Shown here: positions 21,501 through 31,850 of the stretch, in pieces
How the letters are laid out: every line of letters begins with the position of its first letter
Numbering within the stretch: position 1 is the first letter of the stretch
Assembly: GCA_024305745.1 (NCBI GenBank)
Contig: JAHRBS010000003.1
Span: 1,736,001 to 1,800,000 of the forward strand
Direction: 5' to 3'
DNA length: 64,000 nucleotides
From: Polyporus tsugae
Taxonomy: Eukaryota > Basidiomycota > Agaricomycetes > Polyporales > Polyporaceae
The notes under the pieces: model-generated
Told to the model about the DNA's origin: nothing
The model's database searches: none
What the model saw: only the letters and a program-made list of their open reading frames with translations
Program-made: the position numbers and the translations under genes

Positions 21501-22149
21501 TCTTGCAAGCGGCCGAGATTGGGATAGGTCAGTCCCCTTCGCAACTGGGACCTGTTTTTGGTCAATGCTGATGTCGAAGTCGATTGTTTCCTCGTCGCGT
21601 GCGCACTCAGAACACAATTTGGGTTTGACGTGTGATCCTATCGACGGCCTGGTCCAGGTTCCCTGCATAGTGCGTTACTTTCCTGTCAAAATTTCAGCGC
21701 CGTGTTAACAACTTTCCCTCATGAAAGGAGCGGAACAGTCTAGGAGGTTTGCGGTATGCACTCTCCCAGTTTAGGGTCCGCTGACATATCGGTTTCAGCT
21801 GTCAAGGCGATCACGGCCGCTCAACTTGCGATGGCCAGCCAGAACGTCTACAGCGTTACGTTAGACGAGGCCATAGAAGCTATGCGGTTAACTGCAGCTG
21901 ATATGAGTGTGAAATATAAGGAGACTAGTCTCTCGGTGAGTGCCGCGAGTGTCCTGGGGAGATGTTTTAACTGACTGGTCCTTGATGCAGGGCCTTGCTG
22001 TGAGTGAACTGATGGGAAACGGTCGCAAGCATGCTGACGAAATTGTTAGACAACGGTTAGGATTCCGCTCACCGTCCCCGCGTGTTAGAAAGGGTCAACA
22101 GGCTGGAGTTCCCGCCGCTATTGAGCCAGAGATGAGCTTGGGAATTTAG
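18504..22149 (+). CDS. iron-sulfur L-serine dehydratase (bacterial-type, single chain)
   Basis: This enzyme deaminates L-serine to pyruvate and ammonia with a [4Fe-4S] cluster rather than PLP. About 22 exons are needed. Family blocks in order: [119 protein letters not shown] and VPCIERN; the last three supply the cluster cysteines. It therefore contains both the beta and catalytic halves. The N-terminus ([20 protein letters not shown]) is rich in Arg, Ala and Leu without acids, as in a mitochondrial presequence. A basic insertion of about 50 residues ([13 protein letters not shown]) precedes RKTVIPAMD. Exon 5 is predicted to be only 7 nt (19252-19258), and exons of 23, 23 and 19 nt also occur. 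Two introns appear to end in AAG. The ATG at 18504 opens the exon that runs into the conserved block. Confidence 0.9.
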
Positions 22150-22920
22150 ATGGGCCTCCTAGATCTTGCCGTTATTCGGGCTCTATGACCTGCCCAGCGG
22201 ACAGTATTTTGCAAGACTTGAATGTACCGATAGAGATGACCTCTGCTTCGCGTAGAATACATTATCACCATTAAATACTTGATATGCATTCATCCGACAA
22301 GTAAACGGGTGCATACTAGCGTTTGAGTATGATGTGTTTAACCACTCGCCCTCTTCGGCTCGGTAGAGTATGTGGGCTTACATACGTCTGGTTTTCTGCG
22401 AAATAAGTATCAGAGCTTACAGGCTTATACAACCACATCCTCGAATGTTGAGGATCACTCGATTCGGCTCTCCGAGTCGTTGCGTCATACCGTGGTCCTG
22501 CTTACACCTCCTGGGGATCAATAGATCATCGACCCCATACAACGACTCGGAGGTGGCACTTCCGAGTCTGCGGTAGCTGGTAGCACTCTTCCTAACCCTC
22601 ACTTATGAATTCGGAGTACTGGGTAGTTGCAAATCCCATCACCTTGTGCCAGTGGTTTGGTAGTCCGGAGTCCCATAAAGGTTAAAATACAAGTGCCGAT
22701 ACATAGCTGGTCTGAGGCCTGAGTTTGAAGAGGGCTTTTCGGAGTTTAAACATATTGCAAACCTGATATGTAGCTAGGCTTAATCCGAACTTACTTATCT
22801 GATAAGCATGACTTCATGACGCGTCCCGGGACCAAGCGCGACGCGTAATCCTTGCCTCACGTCGTCTTGCTCTCTGCCACCACACCCGTCCTCATTCTCT
22901 TACCGCTCAGCATCTCAGCT
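22150..22920. other. intergenic between serine dehydratase and RPN3
   Basis: Both neighbours are on the plus strand, so this contains the terminator region of the dehydratase and the RPN3 promoter. It is less GC-rich than the flanks. It contains the inverted repeat at 22470-22552. No coding frame is supported. Confidence 0.4.
22470..22552. repeat. 13-bp inverted repeat enclosing a smaller hairpin
   Basis: CTCCGAGTCGTTG at 22470-22482 pairs with CAACGACTCGGAG at 22540-22552. The 57-nt loop contains a second short stem (TGGGG near 22512 with CCCCA near 22533). A further CCGAGTC copy follows at 22561-22567. It may be a small non-autonomous element or a folded 3'-end signal. No target-site duplication was identified. 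Confidence 0.5.
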
Positions 22921-25092
22921 ATGGCCGACGTTGAAATGAAACCAGTAGACGAGAAGAAGGAGGAGGAGAAACAGGCGGAGGGCGAGAAGAAGCCCGTACC
23001 ACTCACGCCAGTGGCTGAAATCAAAGTGAACGTCGCTCTCATCGAGAGGGCCGTCTCGACTCTCGAGCCTCGGTTCACACACCGTGTGCTAAGGTCCCTA
23101 GCACAACTACGAAAGAAATTGGACGATAAACTGTTGCAGGATGCCGTCCAGGAGGTTTATACTACGGGTACGTACCTTCGCTTTTCGACTCCATAGTTGT
23201 TGGGGTCCTATGGACCTTAAGGTTCAATGCAAGGCGCTTCGTCCAAATGCACCGTGTAATGCGCGGAGGGAAAGCTACTAGTAGACATGTCATGCAATAC
23301 GTGTAGCGCAAGACAGTGTGCGGTGCTTGACTGTCATTAAGTTGGCACTTCATGGGCCATGGGCAGTCTTGCAGGTGCCTAATTTGTGAATAACATGAGG
23401 TACTCACAGTGACTGTGTACAGATTCAGCTTCCAAGAAGGCCCTCCTCTCATGGCTTCCAGAGGCTTCCGCCGACCATTCCATGGATGTCGATTCCGCGA
23501 CTACTCCTTCTAAACAGGTCTCTCCGGAACCTGTCCCCGAAGTCGAAATCTACTTCTATCTGCTCATCCTCCACCACCTCCTCATCTCACCAACCAACTA
23601 CCCCAAAGCCGCCAAGCTTGCCCATGAGACCATAGAGAAAATCCAAGCGCTCAATCGCCGGAGCATGGACCCAATTGCGGCCAAAGTGTGGTATGCTGTT
23701 GAGCGCACCTACGAACTGGGAGGGGAACTCGCCGACGCTCGACCGTAAGTTATCACACTGTTCTCTTTGACGCAAGACATATGAGTGCTTAACATACTGT
23801 CCGTTCGGTAGACTGTTCTTGGCGGCACAACGCACCGCAGCGCTGCGCCACGACGACGAGACGGAGGCTTCGCTAATCAACCGCATCCTGCGTAGCTACC
23901 TTCACTACAGCTTGTATGACCAAGCGGACAAGCTCGTCTCTAAGACCACATTCCCCGCCGCCGCCGGCAACCCCCAGCATGCACGGTACCACTACTACCT
24001 TGGCCGCATCAAGGCCGTACAGCTCAACTACACCGCCGCGCACACAAACCTTCAACAAGCGATTCGTCGGGCACCCACAGCCAAGACCGCGCCTGGGTTC
24101 TACCAGGCGGTCCACAAGCTCTCGATCGTCGTCGAGCTCCTTATGGGCGACATTCCGGAGCGCAGTCTCTTCAGGCATCCCGTCCTCGAAAAGGCTTTGA
24201 TTGGATACTTCGAGATCGTCAAAGGTAGACTATGCGCATCAACTCTTTTCGCGACGTTGACTTAACCTTACTCCCTCAGCGGTCCGGAACGGGTCGCTGT
24301 CCCAGTTTCAAAGCACGCTGTCGCGGTATGCAGCACAGTTCGAGGCCGACAAGACGTACACCCTCATCGTACGACTTCGGCAAAACGTCATCAAGACAGG
24401 CATCCGGCGACTGTCGCTCTCGTATTCACGAATCTCGCTCCGGGACATTTGCGTGAAGCTTCACCTGGACTCTGAGGAAGATGCTGAATACATCGTCGGT
24501 AAAGCCATCCGTGACGGCGTCATCGAAGGCCGCATCGTGCACGAGAAGGGATGGATGGAGTGCGGTGGCCAGAAGAGCGGATATGGCCCGGAGGTCAGCG
24601 ATGTGTTCTCGCGCCGTGTTGCCTACTGTCTCGAGCTGCACAACCAGAGCGTCAAGGTACGTTGTCCGTTGACCTCTCTGTTTTGTCGTTTAGCCTCTTT
24701 AGTCTGCACGCGTGGAAGTCGGCGTGCGTTCTCCGTCCCAGTCGTTTCACGGTTGTGGGATTGGGATTTTACCACACTGTATAGTGGAATAGTGCTTCAC
24801 GCACACTGCTCGTTGTTGTCAGACGCGAGCGCGTTATATGAAGACGCGGTCTTCAGTTTCCGCCAAATATACCGCGTCAATTCAGATGTTTCTCCGTCTC
24901 TCACGCGTCTCCTGACTATGTGCTGACGAAAGCTCCCCCGACCCGCAGGCCATGCGGTACCCACTCAATGCCCACCGCAAGGAGCTCGCGGCTGCAGAAG
25001 GCGCACGGGAACGGGAGAAGGAGCTTGCTAAGGAGATTCAGGAGGGCGGCGACTTGGACGAGGATGGCCCTGATTTGGGGGACGGATTCTAG
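22921..25092 (+). CDS. RPN3: 26S proteasome regulatory lid subunit Rpn3 (PSMD3)
   Basis: Five exons (22921-23167, 23423-23744, 23812-24224, 24280-24656, 24949-25092) give 500 residues, close to the 523 of yeast Rpn3. The sequence shows the acidic/lysine-rich N-terminus (MADVEMKPVDEKKEEE), helical repeats (QRTAALRHDDETEASLINR), the PCI domain (LRDICVKLHLDSEEDAEYIV, then GVIEGRIVHEKGWM) and the conserved acidic tail ending DEDGPDLGDGF. Rpn3 is a structural PCI subunit of the 19S lid, next to Rpn7 and Rpn12. An in-frame ATG 69 nt upstream would add a hydrophobic stretch that the family lacks, so the start at 22921 is preferred. Confidence 0.96.
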
Positions 25093-25614
25093 CCATCTCT
25101 CCTATACCAATAGTCGTGTACGGCGTAACACTTCGGACTTTGAATGCATTTTGCTTTCGTCGTGTGGGGCCTAGGGTGACTGTGGGTGCCGTCGCCAGTG
25201 CACCGATGCAGCGGTTGTCTTTGAGGTTGTCTGCCGCTCGACAAATGATGTGGGGCCGTTAGTAAAATAACTCTAGATCTTAAAGAGCATAACTGAACGG
25301 TCCATGGATCCGGAGGTCGTGTGTTGACGGGACGAGCGTGGCCCTTTCCTCGAACCCGCAGGTCTCGTAAATACCATGTTCCACAATTTCATTGACCGGA
25401 GAATGGTGCTCAGAGCCTCGCGCATCCCTAGAGATTCAGACGTTGCAATAATTAGAAAGGACGCTCCGAATGCTTCGTCGCGGCCGCAGCATACAACTCG
25501 CGTGACTCGGCGATAGATGCATGTACCAAGTTCCAACGATTACATACAGCTCTAATCTACGACGGGAGAAGCGATGGGAAACCACTAATGAACCACGCCG
25601 AGGATGCTTTGCAC
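25093..25614. other. convergent intergenic region
   Basis: This lies between the ends of RPN3 (plus) and the NDUFAF2-type gene (minus), so it holds two 3' ends. No gene or repeat was recognised. Confidence 0.4.
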
Positions 25615-26473
25615 TCAACCCCCACGTCGTACGGAAGACTTGGGCTGCCAGTTGTGAGGTTCATCGGGTGGCGGAGGCTTCCAGGGCGACGGGTCAGGTT
25701 GCTGGTGACTTTGCGACTGTTCTTCAGGAGATTGTGCAGTATTATTCAAAGGGGCCGTTTGTGCCACTCCATGCACGGGGAAGGTCATTCCTTGCCGTTC
25801 CGTCGAGTTTGGTTCTGGCGCTCCCCGTGTGGGTGCTCGAAGGCGAGGCGTGGGGGCTTGTTGAGCGGCGATCTGCTCTGCCTCTGCCCTTTCACGTGTT
25901 GCAATCATGGCGACGTTCTGTAGTATTCGACGTTGACGTTCAAGGTCAGCCTGTAACTCCTGAACTGTAGAATGAGCGACAGACGAACAAAGTACAGCGA
26001 CTGCAAGAGCCACGTACCAGTAATGTGGGAGGATGTGGTCGCGTGTGGGTCAACCAAGACGTCCATTGTACTTCGACGACAGAGTGAGATGAGGAAACTA
26101 GCAACGTGGATGAATCGTACCCGCGAGCCTGCGATGTCCAGACACATAATCCAGCATGTGCGTCCCTTTGGCATACTTGACCACGCGCTTTGTACGACGT
26201 GGGTCTACACCCACCTTCAGCGAAGACGTCGTGAGTTACAGTGGAGTCTTCTCACCATCGGAAGTGCTTGGATATTCGAAAAAGCGATTTCCTTGATGAG
26301 GTATTAGAGAGGTTGTTGAGCCAATGTGATGGATGGAACGGTACCTTCAAAGTCCCTGCCTATGAAGCCAGTCTGCACATGTCAGGTGAGCTTTCTTGTC
26401 TTGCAAGCCCTTCCTCGACGAATGGACGCACAGGGTGTCTGAACCTTTTGAACCATCGAGCGAAGAAGGACAT
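25615..26473 (-). CDS. NDUFAF2: NDUFAF2/mimitin-type assembly factor of mitochondrial complex I
   Basis: Splicing by motif gives about 195 residues. Exon 1 (26473-26432) encodes MSFFARWFKRFRHP. Further exons give TGFIGRDFEGNRFFEYP, DDPRRTKRVVKYAKG, HRRLAVQWTSWLTHTRPHPP and LLELQADLERQRRIL. The order GRDxxGNRFFE ... RRTKR ... WxxWLxHTRxxPPT is that of the NDUFA12/NDUFAF2 family, and the version with a long tail and no subunit-specific end fits the assembly-factor paralogue. The C-terminal 90 residues are Gln/Pro-rich and probably disordered. The N-terminal basic amphipathic stretch suits mitochondrial import. It shares a 189-bp promoter with CAF40. The paralogous structural subunit (NDUFA12) is the main alternative. 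Confidence 0.85.
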
Positions 26474-26662
26474 TGAGGGCAAGTTGAAGCGGTGGGGAGG
26501 GATGGAGCGCCGAGGCGGAGAGCGGCCGGCTGAGTAAGCGATGGCGCGTTGTTGCAGTCGCACTTCTCCTTCTCCTTCTCCTTCTCCTTCTCCTTCTCCT
26601 TCTCAACCCCCACCACCGACCTCGACCTCGCGCTCGACGAGATTACTGCTCCGCATTACCCC
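26474..26662. promoter_or_regulatory. short bidirectional promoter with (CTTCTC)7 microsatellite
   Basis: Only 189 bp separate the NDUFAF2-type start (minus) from the CAF40 start (plus). Seven exact CTTCTC units occupy 26563-26604, probably in the CAF40 leader or at its start site. An ATG at 26549 is in frame with CAF40 but would run through the repeat (alternating Ser/Phe), so it is not taken as the start. Confidence 0.7.
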
Positions 26663-27964
26663 ATGGCGGGGCTCATCTCTCCCAAGCCCGTCCCGTACAT
26701 GCAACACAATCTGCAGTATAATCCGTACCAGCGTGGCGTCCAGGCCTACCCCGACACTCCTGCCAACTCTCTCCCGCCCCTGTCCCATCCTACCCCACAC
26801 CAGGGCATCTTCCTTTCCGGTGCCAACCCTTCCAACGCTCCTCTCACTGTCAACGAAGAGAGCAAGATCTATGCCCTTGTGATCGACCTTCTCGACTCTC
26901 AAACTCGCGAGAGTGCTCTGCTCGAGCTGAGCAAGAAGAGAGAGCAGTATGATGATCTTGCTTTGGTTCTTTGGCACTCCTTCGGTACGTCTCACGTCCT
27001 CATGGTTTCACAAATCACGGTCCTGATGTGCACGTCTAGGTATCATGCCCGCGCTCCTTCAGGAAATCGTCTCTGTTTATCCGTTACTCTCCCCGCCTAA
27101 TCTCACTGCTCATGTATCAAATCGCGTCTGCAATGCTCTCGCTCTCCTGCAATGTGTAGCCTCTCACCCGGAGACTCGTCAACTTTTCCTTAACGGTGCG
27201 TCTGCCATTCTCCATGTCATCAATCACTTTGTACTGTTTAGGGGTTTCAGAACGCTCGCTGACTGATTGAATGCCGCAGCTCATATTCCCCTTTTCTTAT
27301 ACCCCTTCCTAAACACAACCTCAAAAACGCGTCCATTCGAATATCTGCGCCTAACTTCTCTTGGAGTAATTGGAGCCTTGGTCAAGGTATGCGCTAAATG
27401 TGTTCCGCTCGACCGTGTCTCACGTTCTCCTAGCAAAATGACAACACCCCCGTCATCCACTTCCTATTGTCCACGGAAATCATTCCTCTCTGCTTGCGCA
27501 TCATGGAGACTGGCTCTGAACTATCCAAAACTGTCGCCATCTTCATTGTCCAGAAGATCCTGTTGGACGAGACCGGGTTGACGTACATTTGCCACACGTA
27601 CGAGAGGTTCTACGCTGTTGGAACCGTCCTCAGCAACATGGTCAACCAGTTGGTCGAGACCCAGGCCGTGCGTTTGCTCAAGCATGTCGTCCGCTGTTAT
27701 TTGCGGCTCAGTGACAACTTAAGGTACGTGTGCTCGTTTATTGTGCGTTTAGGGTAGGCACTGAACCGTGTCGTCTGCAGGGCTCGTGAAGCTCTTAGGG
27801 CTTGTTTGCCAGAGCCCCTCCGGGACAACACCTTCAATGCGTTGCTCAAGGTACTCCAATCTCCTTCTGGTATGTCGATTTATGTGGACTAAATACTTTG
27901 ATAGGGTGACATGGTCACGAAGCGATGTTTGACAACCTTGCTCAACAACCTCAACGAACAGTAA
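26663..27964 (+). CDS. CAF40: CCR4-NOT complex subunit Caf40/CNOT9 (Rcd1)
   Basis: Six exons (26663-26984, 27040-27195, 27280-27386, 27434-27723, 27781-27850, 27905-27964) give 334 residues. After a Tyr/Pro/Gln-rich N-terminus come the armadillo-type repeats of the Rcd1 family: [88 protein letters not shown], and [18 protein letters not shown]. The final short exon ends [13 protein letters not shown]. Caf40 is a peptide- and RNA-binding scaffold subunit of the deadenylase complex in cytoplasm and nucleus. The start at 26663 ([10 protein letters not shown]) avoids coding through the microsatellite. Confidence 0.96.
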
Positions 27965-28249
27965 CGTATATATCGACGCCTCCACGGACCTCGTATTTAC
28001 CCAGGCTGCTTGTATTTTCTTTTGTCTTACTACGCCCCTGGGTGCAGGCTATCGGTCTGTTGCCCGCTGACCGTGTCATCTCGTCTTCGCGTGTATTGTC
28101 GCAACAGGCGGTGAGTATGAGGGGGACCATGGGACATTTTCCATACTACAACCTGTACCTAATCGACAGCAATTTTGGAATCCGTAGATAGAACTCTGCG
28201 CCCGTATAATGTCCGCCCAATTGTAAAATACAGTACACTTTTTATGAGC

Positions 28250-31200
28250 TCAGTCTGCGTAGTGTGATGAGGAATCCTCCACCTGGATCGTCAGCTCCTC
28301 CAATCCTGAAATGCGGCCCCTCAGCAGCTTGTCCACACGCTCCACCAATCGATCCACCCTTGCGAAGGTCGGGCGGGCACTTGAATGAGGACCGCCAGGA
28401 TCCAGCGAGAATGCTGAAGGTGCAACCTGGATGTGGATGGTACCAATCATACTCGCAGAATCCTTGGGCCAGAAACGTGGGGATGAATAGGAGGTGAGGC
28501 CTTCGATGGGTGCAAGCTATCAACGGAGTCAGCCCGGATTCAACGACACGGGGCCAAATAGGAAAGCATGCCTCTACTAATGCGTCTCTAATGAACTTCT
28601 CCTTGGTGCCCATGTCCAAGGCGAGCACCTTCCCGGTGTCGATCACAAGCGGGATTACGCTCGCCGCGATCAGAACAGCGATGAACAGAGATGCTATGGG
28701 GTCAAAGCCTGTCCATCCATAGAACTGGATCAAGAGCGTCGAGGCGATCACACCAACCGAGCCGAGGGTATCCTGTAGATTGCCCTGATGAGCATTTTTG
28801 ACCACCCTCGATAACGAGAAAGTGACGACTGACAGCCATGACGTGCAGGAACACGCCGCGCATGTTGTCACTGTGCCCTTCGTGTGCGTGGTCATGCACA
28901 TGGCTGTGGTCGTGGAGATTTGGTGCGTGTCCGGACGAGTGGTGCGTCTCGAAGTGATCGTCGTGACCGAACTTGTAATTCGGCGTGACCGGGGAGATGG
29001 CACCTTCGGCTTGCAGACGGGCATGTGCGGGATGGAGGTGTAGATGCGATGGGGGATCCACCTTGATTTCGAGGGACTGATGACGGGAGTGTAACCCCGG
29101 AGCCGACCCTGTTGGGGTCACAAGAGGGTGGGCGTCATCAGCATGATTTACGGAATGAGAATGGTCGTGTTCCAGTGAAGAATGGGAGTGCGAATATGGT
29201 TCGGAGGGTATATGCGATGTGGCATGAGAGTGGGAATGACTGTGTGCACTTGGCAGTGAAGATGTTTGAGTAAGATGAGAGTCTTCATCGCAGGTGACGG
29301 TGTGAGAGTGAGAGTGAGGGTGATCACAGCTATCGCTATGTTCATAGTTGTGGTCATGGGAGTGGCTAAGGTCATAACTATCGTCGGGACTATGGTTATG
29401 GCTAGCGGAAATAGGCGTTGGAGGTGCTGACGATCCATGGCTGTGGCCATGGTCATGACCATGAGAATGGGAATGAGAGTGACCGCCCTGGACAGGTGTT
29501 CAGCATATGCAATCAAGGGAACAAATGTTTCACTCACATGATGGTGACCCCCCATAGCAAACATGCCAAATAGGTTGACACCCAGACCAAGGGAGCTAAC
29601 CAGGAGTAGTTGGCTGGTGTTCATTTCTGGGGGGTCCAACCTGGCAGATGATTAGAATGGCGAACCATAGCATCGTTAACAAAGATTGCCAACTTACAGA
29701 CGTTGGATAGCCTCAAAAACAATGAATACGGATATAAGAATCAGGAATATGCCATTTGCAAACCCAGAGAGTGTCTCTATGCGACCATAGCTAAGCGCTA
29801 GTGTCAGTCTCAATGACAAACAGTGCACTTTCATAATAGACGCACCCGTAAGTGAATCGTTCGTTTGGGGGCCAACGGGCCATGACGGATGCAATCAGAC
29901 CCACGGCAATGGCCATACAATCGAAGGCCATATGGATAGCTGTGCGGGTTCTTGAGAATCGTTTCGTTTCATGAGTCCGCAACGCGCCTTACCATCAGAT
30001 ATGAGGCCTAGACTGTTGGTCCAGATGCCATACAACATCTGGACGAGCATGTAGCACATGTTAAGCATCAAGAAATAAAATATCTTGCGAGACTCCGGAT
30101 TTGATAGAATATCCTTCAAGTAGGCTTGCACCAGCCGACTTGTCGACTTGTAATAAGAACCAGCTCCCAGCGGAGGCTGATTTGGCCTGGGGTACATTCC
30201 TACACACCGAATCAGTCGGTACAGTCATGCAAGCCTTGTTAGGACGCACCGTAGAGCAACAGAACTGGGACAACGAAGTCAGCAGGTTTGGGAGCGTGTC
30301 CAAAGCCTAGATATCCGAAAGCAATAGCGGCGGCGTATGTCGTGATGTATGAGAAGGTCACATAACGAGGCGACGTTACCGCGATGTTCGTACTGACAGA
30401 GGCTCTAGGTTCGAGGTATAGGACGATATATGCCAAGCAGGGAAGGACTGCAAGCGAAGTGAGGCCTGGCATAAGGTGGCTTGCGTCACCCAACTGCAAG
30501 AGACATGAGATCCATTTAGACTGAGACGCGAAACCACATTCAACTGACCAGTATATGCCTCAACATGTACAGTGGAAGACTGAACACGCATGCGCCTAGC
30601 ATACTAAATGCGGCAGATAGTGGTTGTCCTAAAGAAGGCGATAGAACGCGTTCTGTATGTTCCAGCGCTGCAGACGACACCGCTTCAATGAAGAGGGCGC
30701 CATAACCAGGAAAGTAGTCGCTAAAGTTTCCTGGGGAAAACCGGGTATCCCAGAGGAACGATGCAGTCAATGCCAAGATGATGGCGGAGGCTTGCTTCAC
30801 CTTCACGCGTGTCAGCAGTACGCACGAATGAAAATGATACAATACGGTACTCACAGATGTGAACGAAACCAGCGACTTAAACCAGAACGGGGAGAAATGG
30901 ACAAAGAGAATGGCGCTGCAAGGACATTAGTCGGTCAATTACGGGGGATGCGTCGTGAACGTACCGGATGGAGGGTAGACGGTATAGTGCCGTGAATAGT
31001 CCCGCATGGCGCATGAAGAGTAGTAAGGATGACGTGCCGACGGCCGACCACTACGTCTACTATGAGAGGGGAATGTAAGCATAGAGGAAACGGTATAACA
31101 CACCTCGGTTGGCCGATTGGTCTGCAATTGTCCCGAAGTCGCCAACCACATTATGACCGCCAGTCCTCCACATGCAAGGACCCTGACCAGCACCCAAAAG

Positions 31201-31427
31201 ACCCCGACCTCGACAAGCAGATAGTCCTTTCCAGCATGGAGTGCAAGTACGAATAACACGTCTGCCACGAGGCGTCTTGATAGAGCGGAGCTGGGTGAGT
31301 TTGGAAGTCAGGAGAGCGAAGGCCTCGTACAGCTTGAACGTGTCTGCACTCACGAGGAGTCGGCGGAGCCAGAAGAAGAAGAATGGAGAGATATTTTCCT
31401 TCGGGTCCGGGAATCCACAGAATCCAT
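28250..31427 (-). CDS. MSC2: MSC2-type cation diffusion facilitator, zinc transporter of the secretory pathway
   Basis: The start at 31427 (MDSVDSRTRRKISLHS) is joined by an intron to the first membrane segments (LVADVLFVLALHAGKDYLLV, LACGGLAVIMWLATSG). Several more predicted helices follow, then the CDF core: LNMCYMLVQMLYGIWTNSLG, AIHMAFDCMAIAVG, YGRIETLSGFANGIFLILIS and HVMADTLGSVGVI. Both zinc-site HxxxD motifs (HMAFD, HVMAD) are present. The extended N-terminal membrane half plus the C-terminal CDF is the Msc2/ZNT5 architecture; Msc2 supplies zinc to the ER and Golgi in yeast, working with Zrg17. Between the two CDF halves is a loop of about 225 residues with roughly fifty histidines, starting HHH and GHSHSHSHGHDHGHSHG. 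The cytosolic tail ends LEELTIQVEDSSSHYAD. About ten short introns. Confidence 0.92.
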
Positions 31428-31850
31428 TCTAGTTTATGCAGTCCGTGTGTTGGCCCCGTTCGTGACGTGCGGAATGAACAGGGTCGGCCAGGCAGTCACC
31501 GGCACAGAAGCAAGAGAGACCAGAGAACAGACAGATGTTACGGTGCAGCCCAGGGGAAGTTAGCAGACGGGCGTGAGGGTGGTCGTCTGCGAAAGAGGAA
31601 CGCAACCGACGCGCCGTGCCAGCGCTTCACCTTATTAATAGGCTCAGCAACGGATCACAACTGTACAAGAACAACAACAAGTTCGATTGACTGAGCCTTA
31701 TACCATGTGCGAACAACAATCATGATACACACTAACTGTACAGTACCGCCGTAATACATAGTATACATAGATAGCCGTCAAGCCAAATGCTGCGAGGACC
31801 ACCAAGAAATTTAAACCCTGTGATACCCTCATCCGACATGACCGCACGAC
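31428..31850. promoter_or_regulatory. MSC2 promoter and 3' flank of factor A
   Basis: Both flanking genes are on the minus strand. No zinc-response element could be recognised by eye. Nothing else is supported. Confidence 0.4.

Noticed and set aside
22852..22920. A 23-residue N-terminal extension of RPN3
   Set aside because: It would put a hydrophobic segment before MADVEMKP, which proteasome Rpn3 proteins lack.
25615..26013. An open frame on the minus strand reading as a membrane-anchored protein (WYVALAVAVLCSSVAHS then a coiled coil)
   Set aside because: The hydrophobic part falls inside an intron with a GTACGT donor. Correct splicing joins PPTLL to ELQADLERQ and gives the NDUFAF2-type protein.
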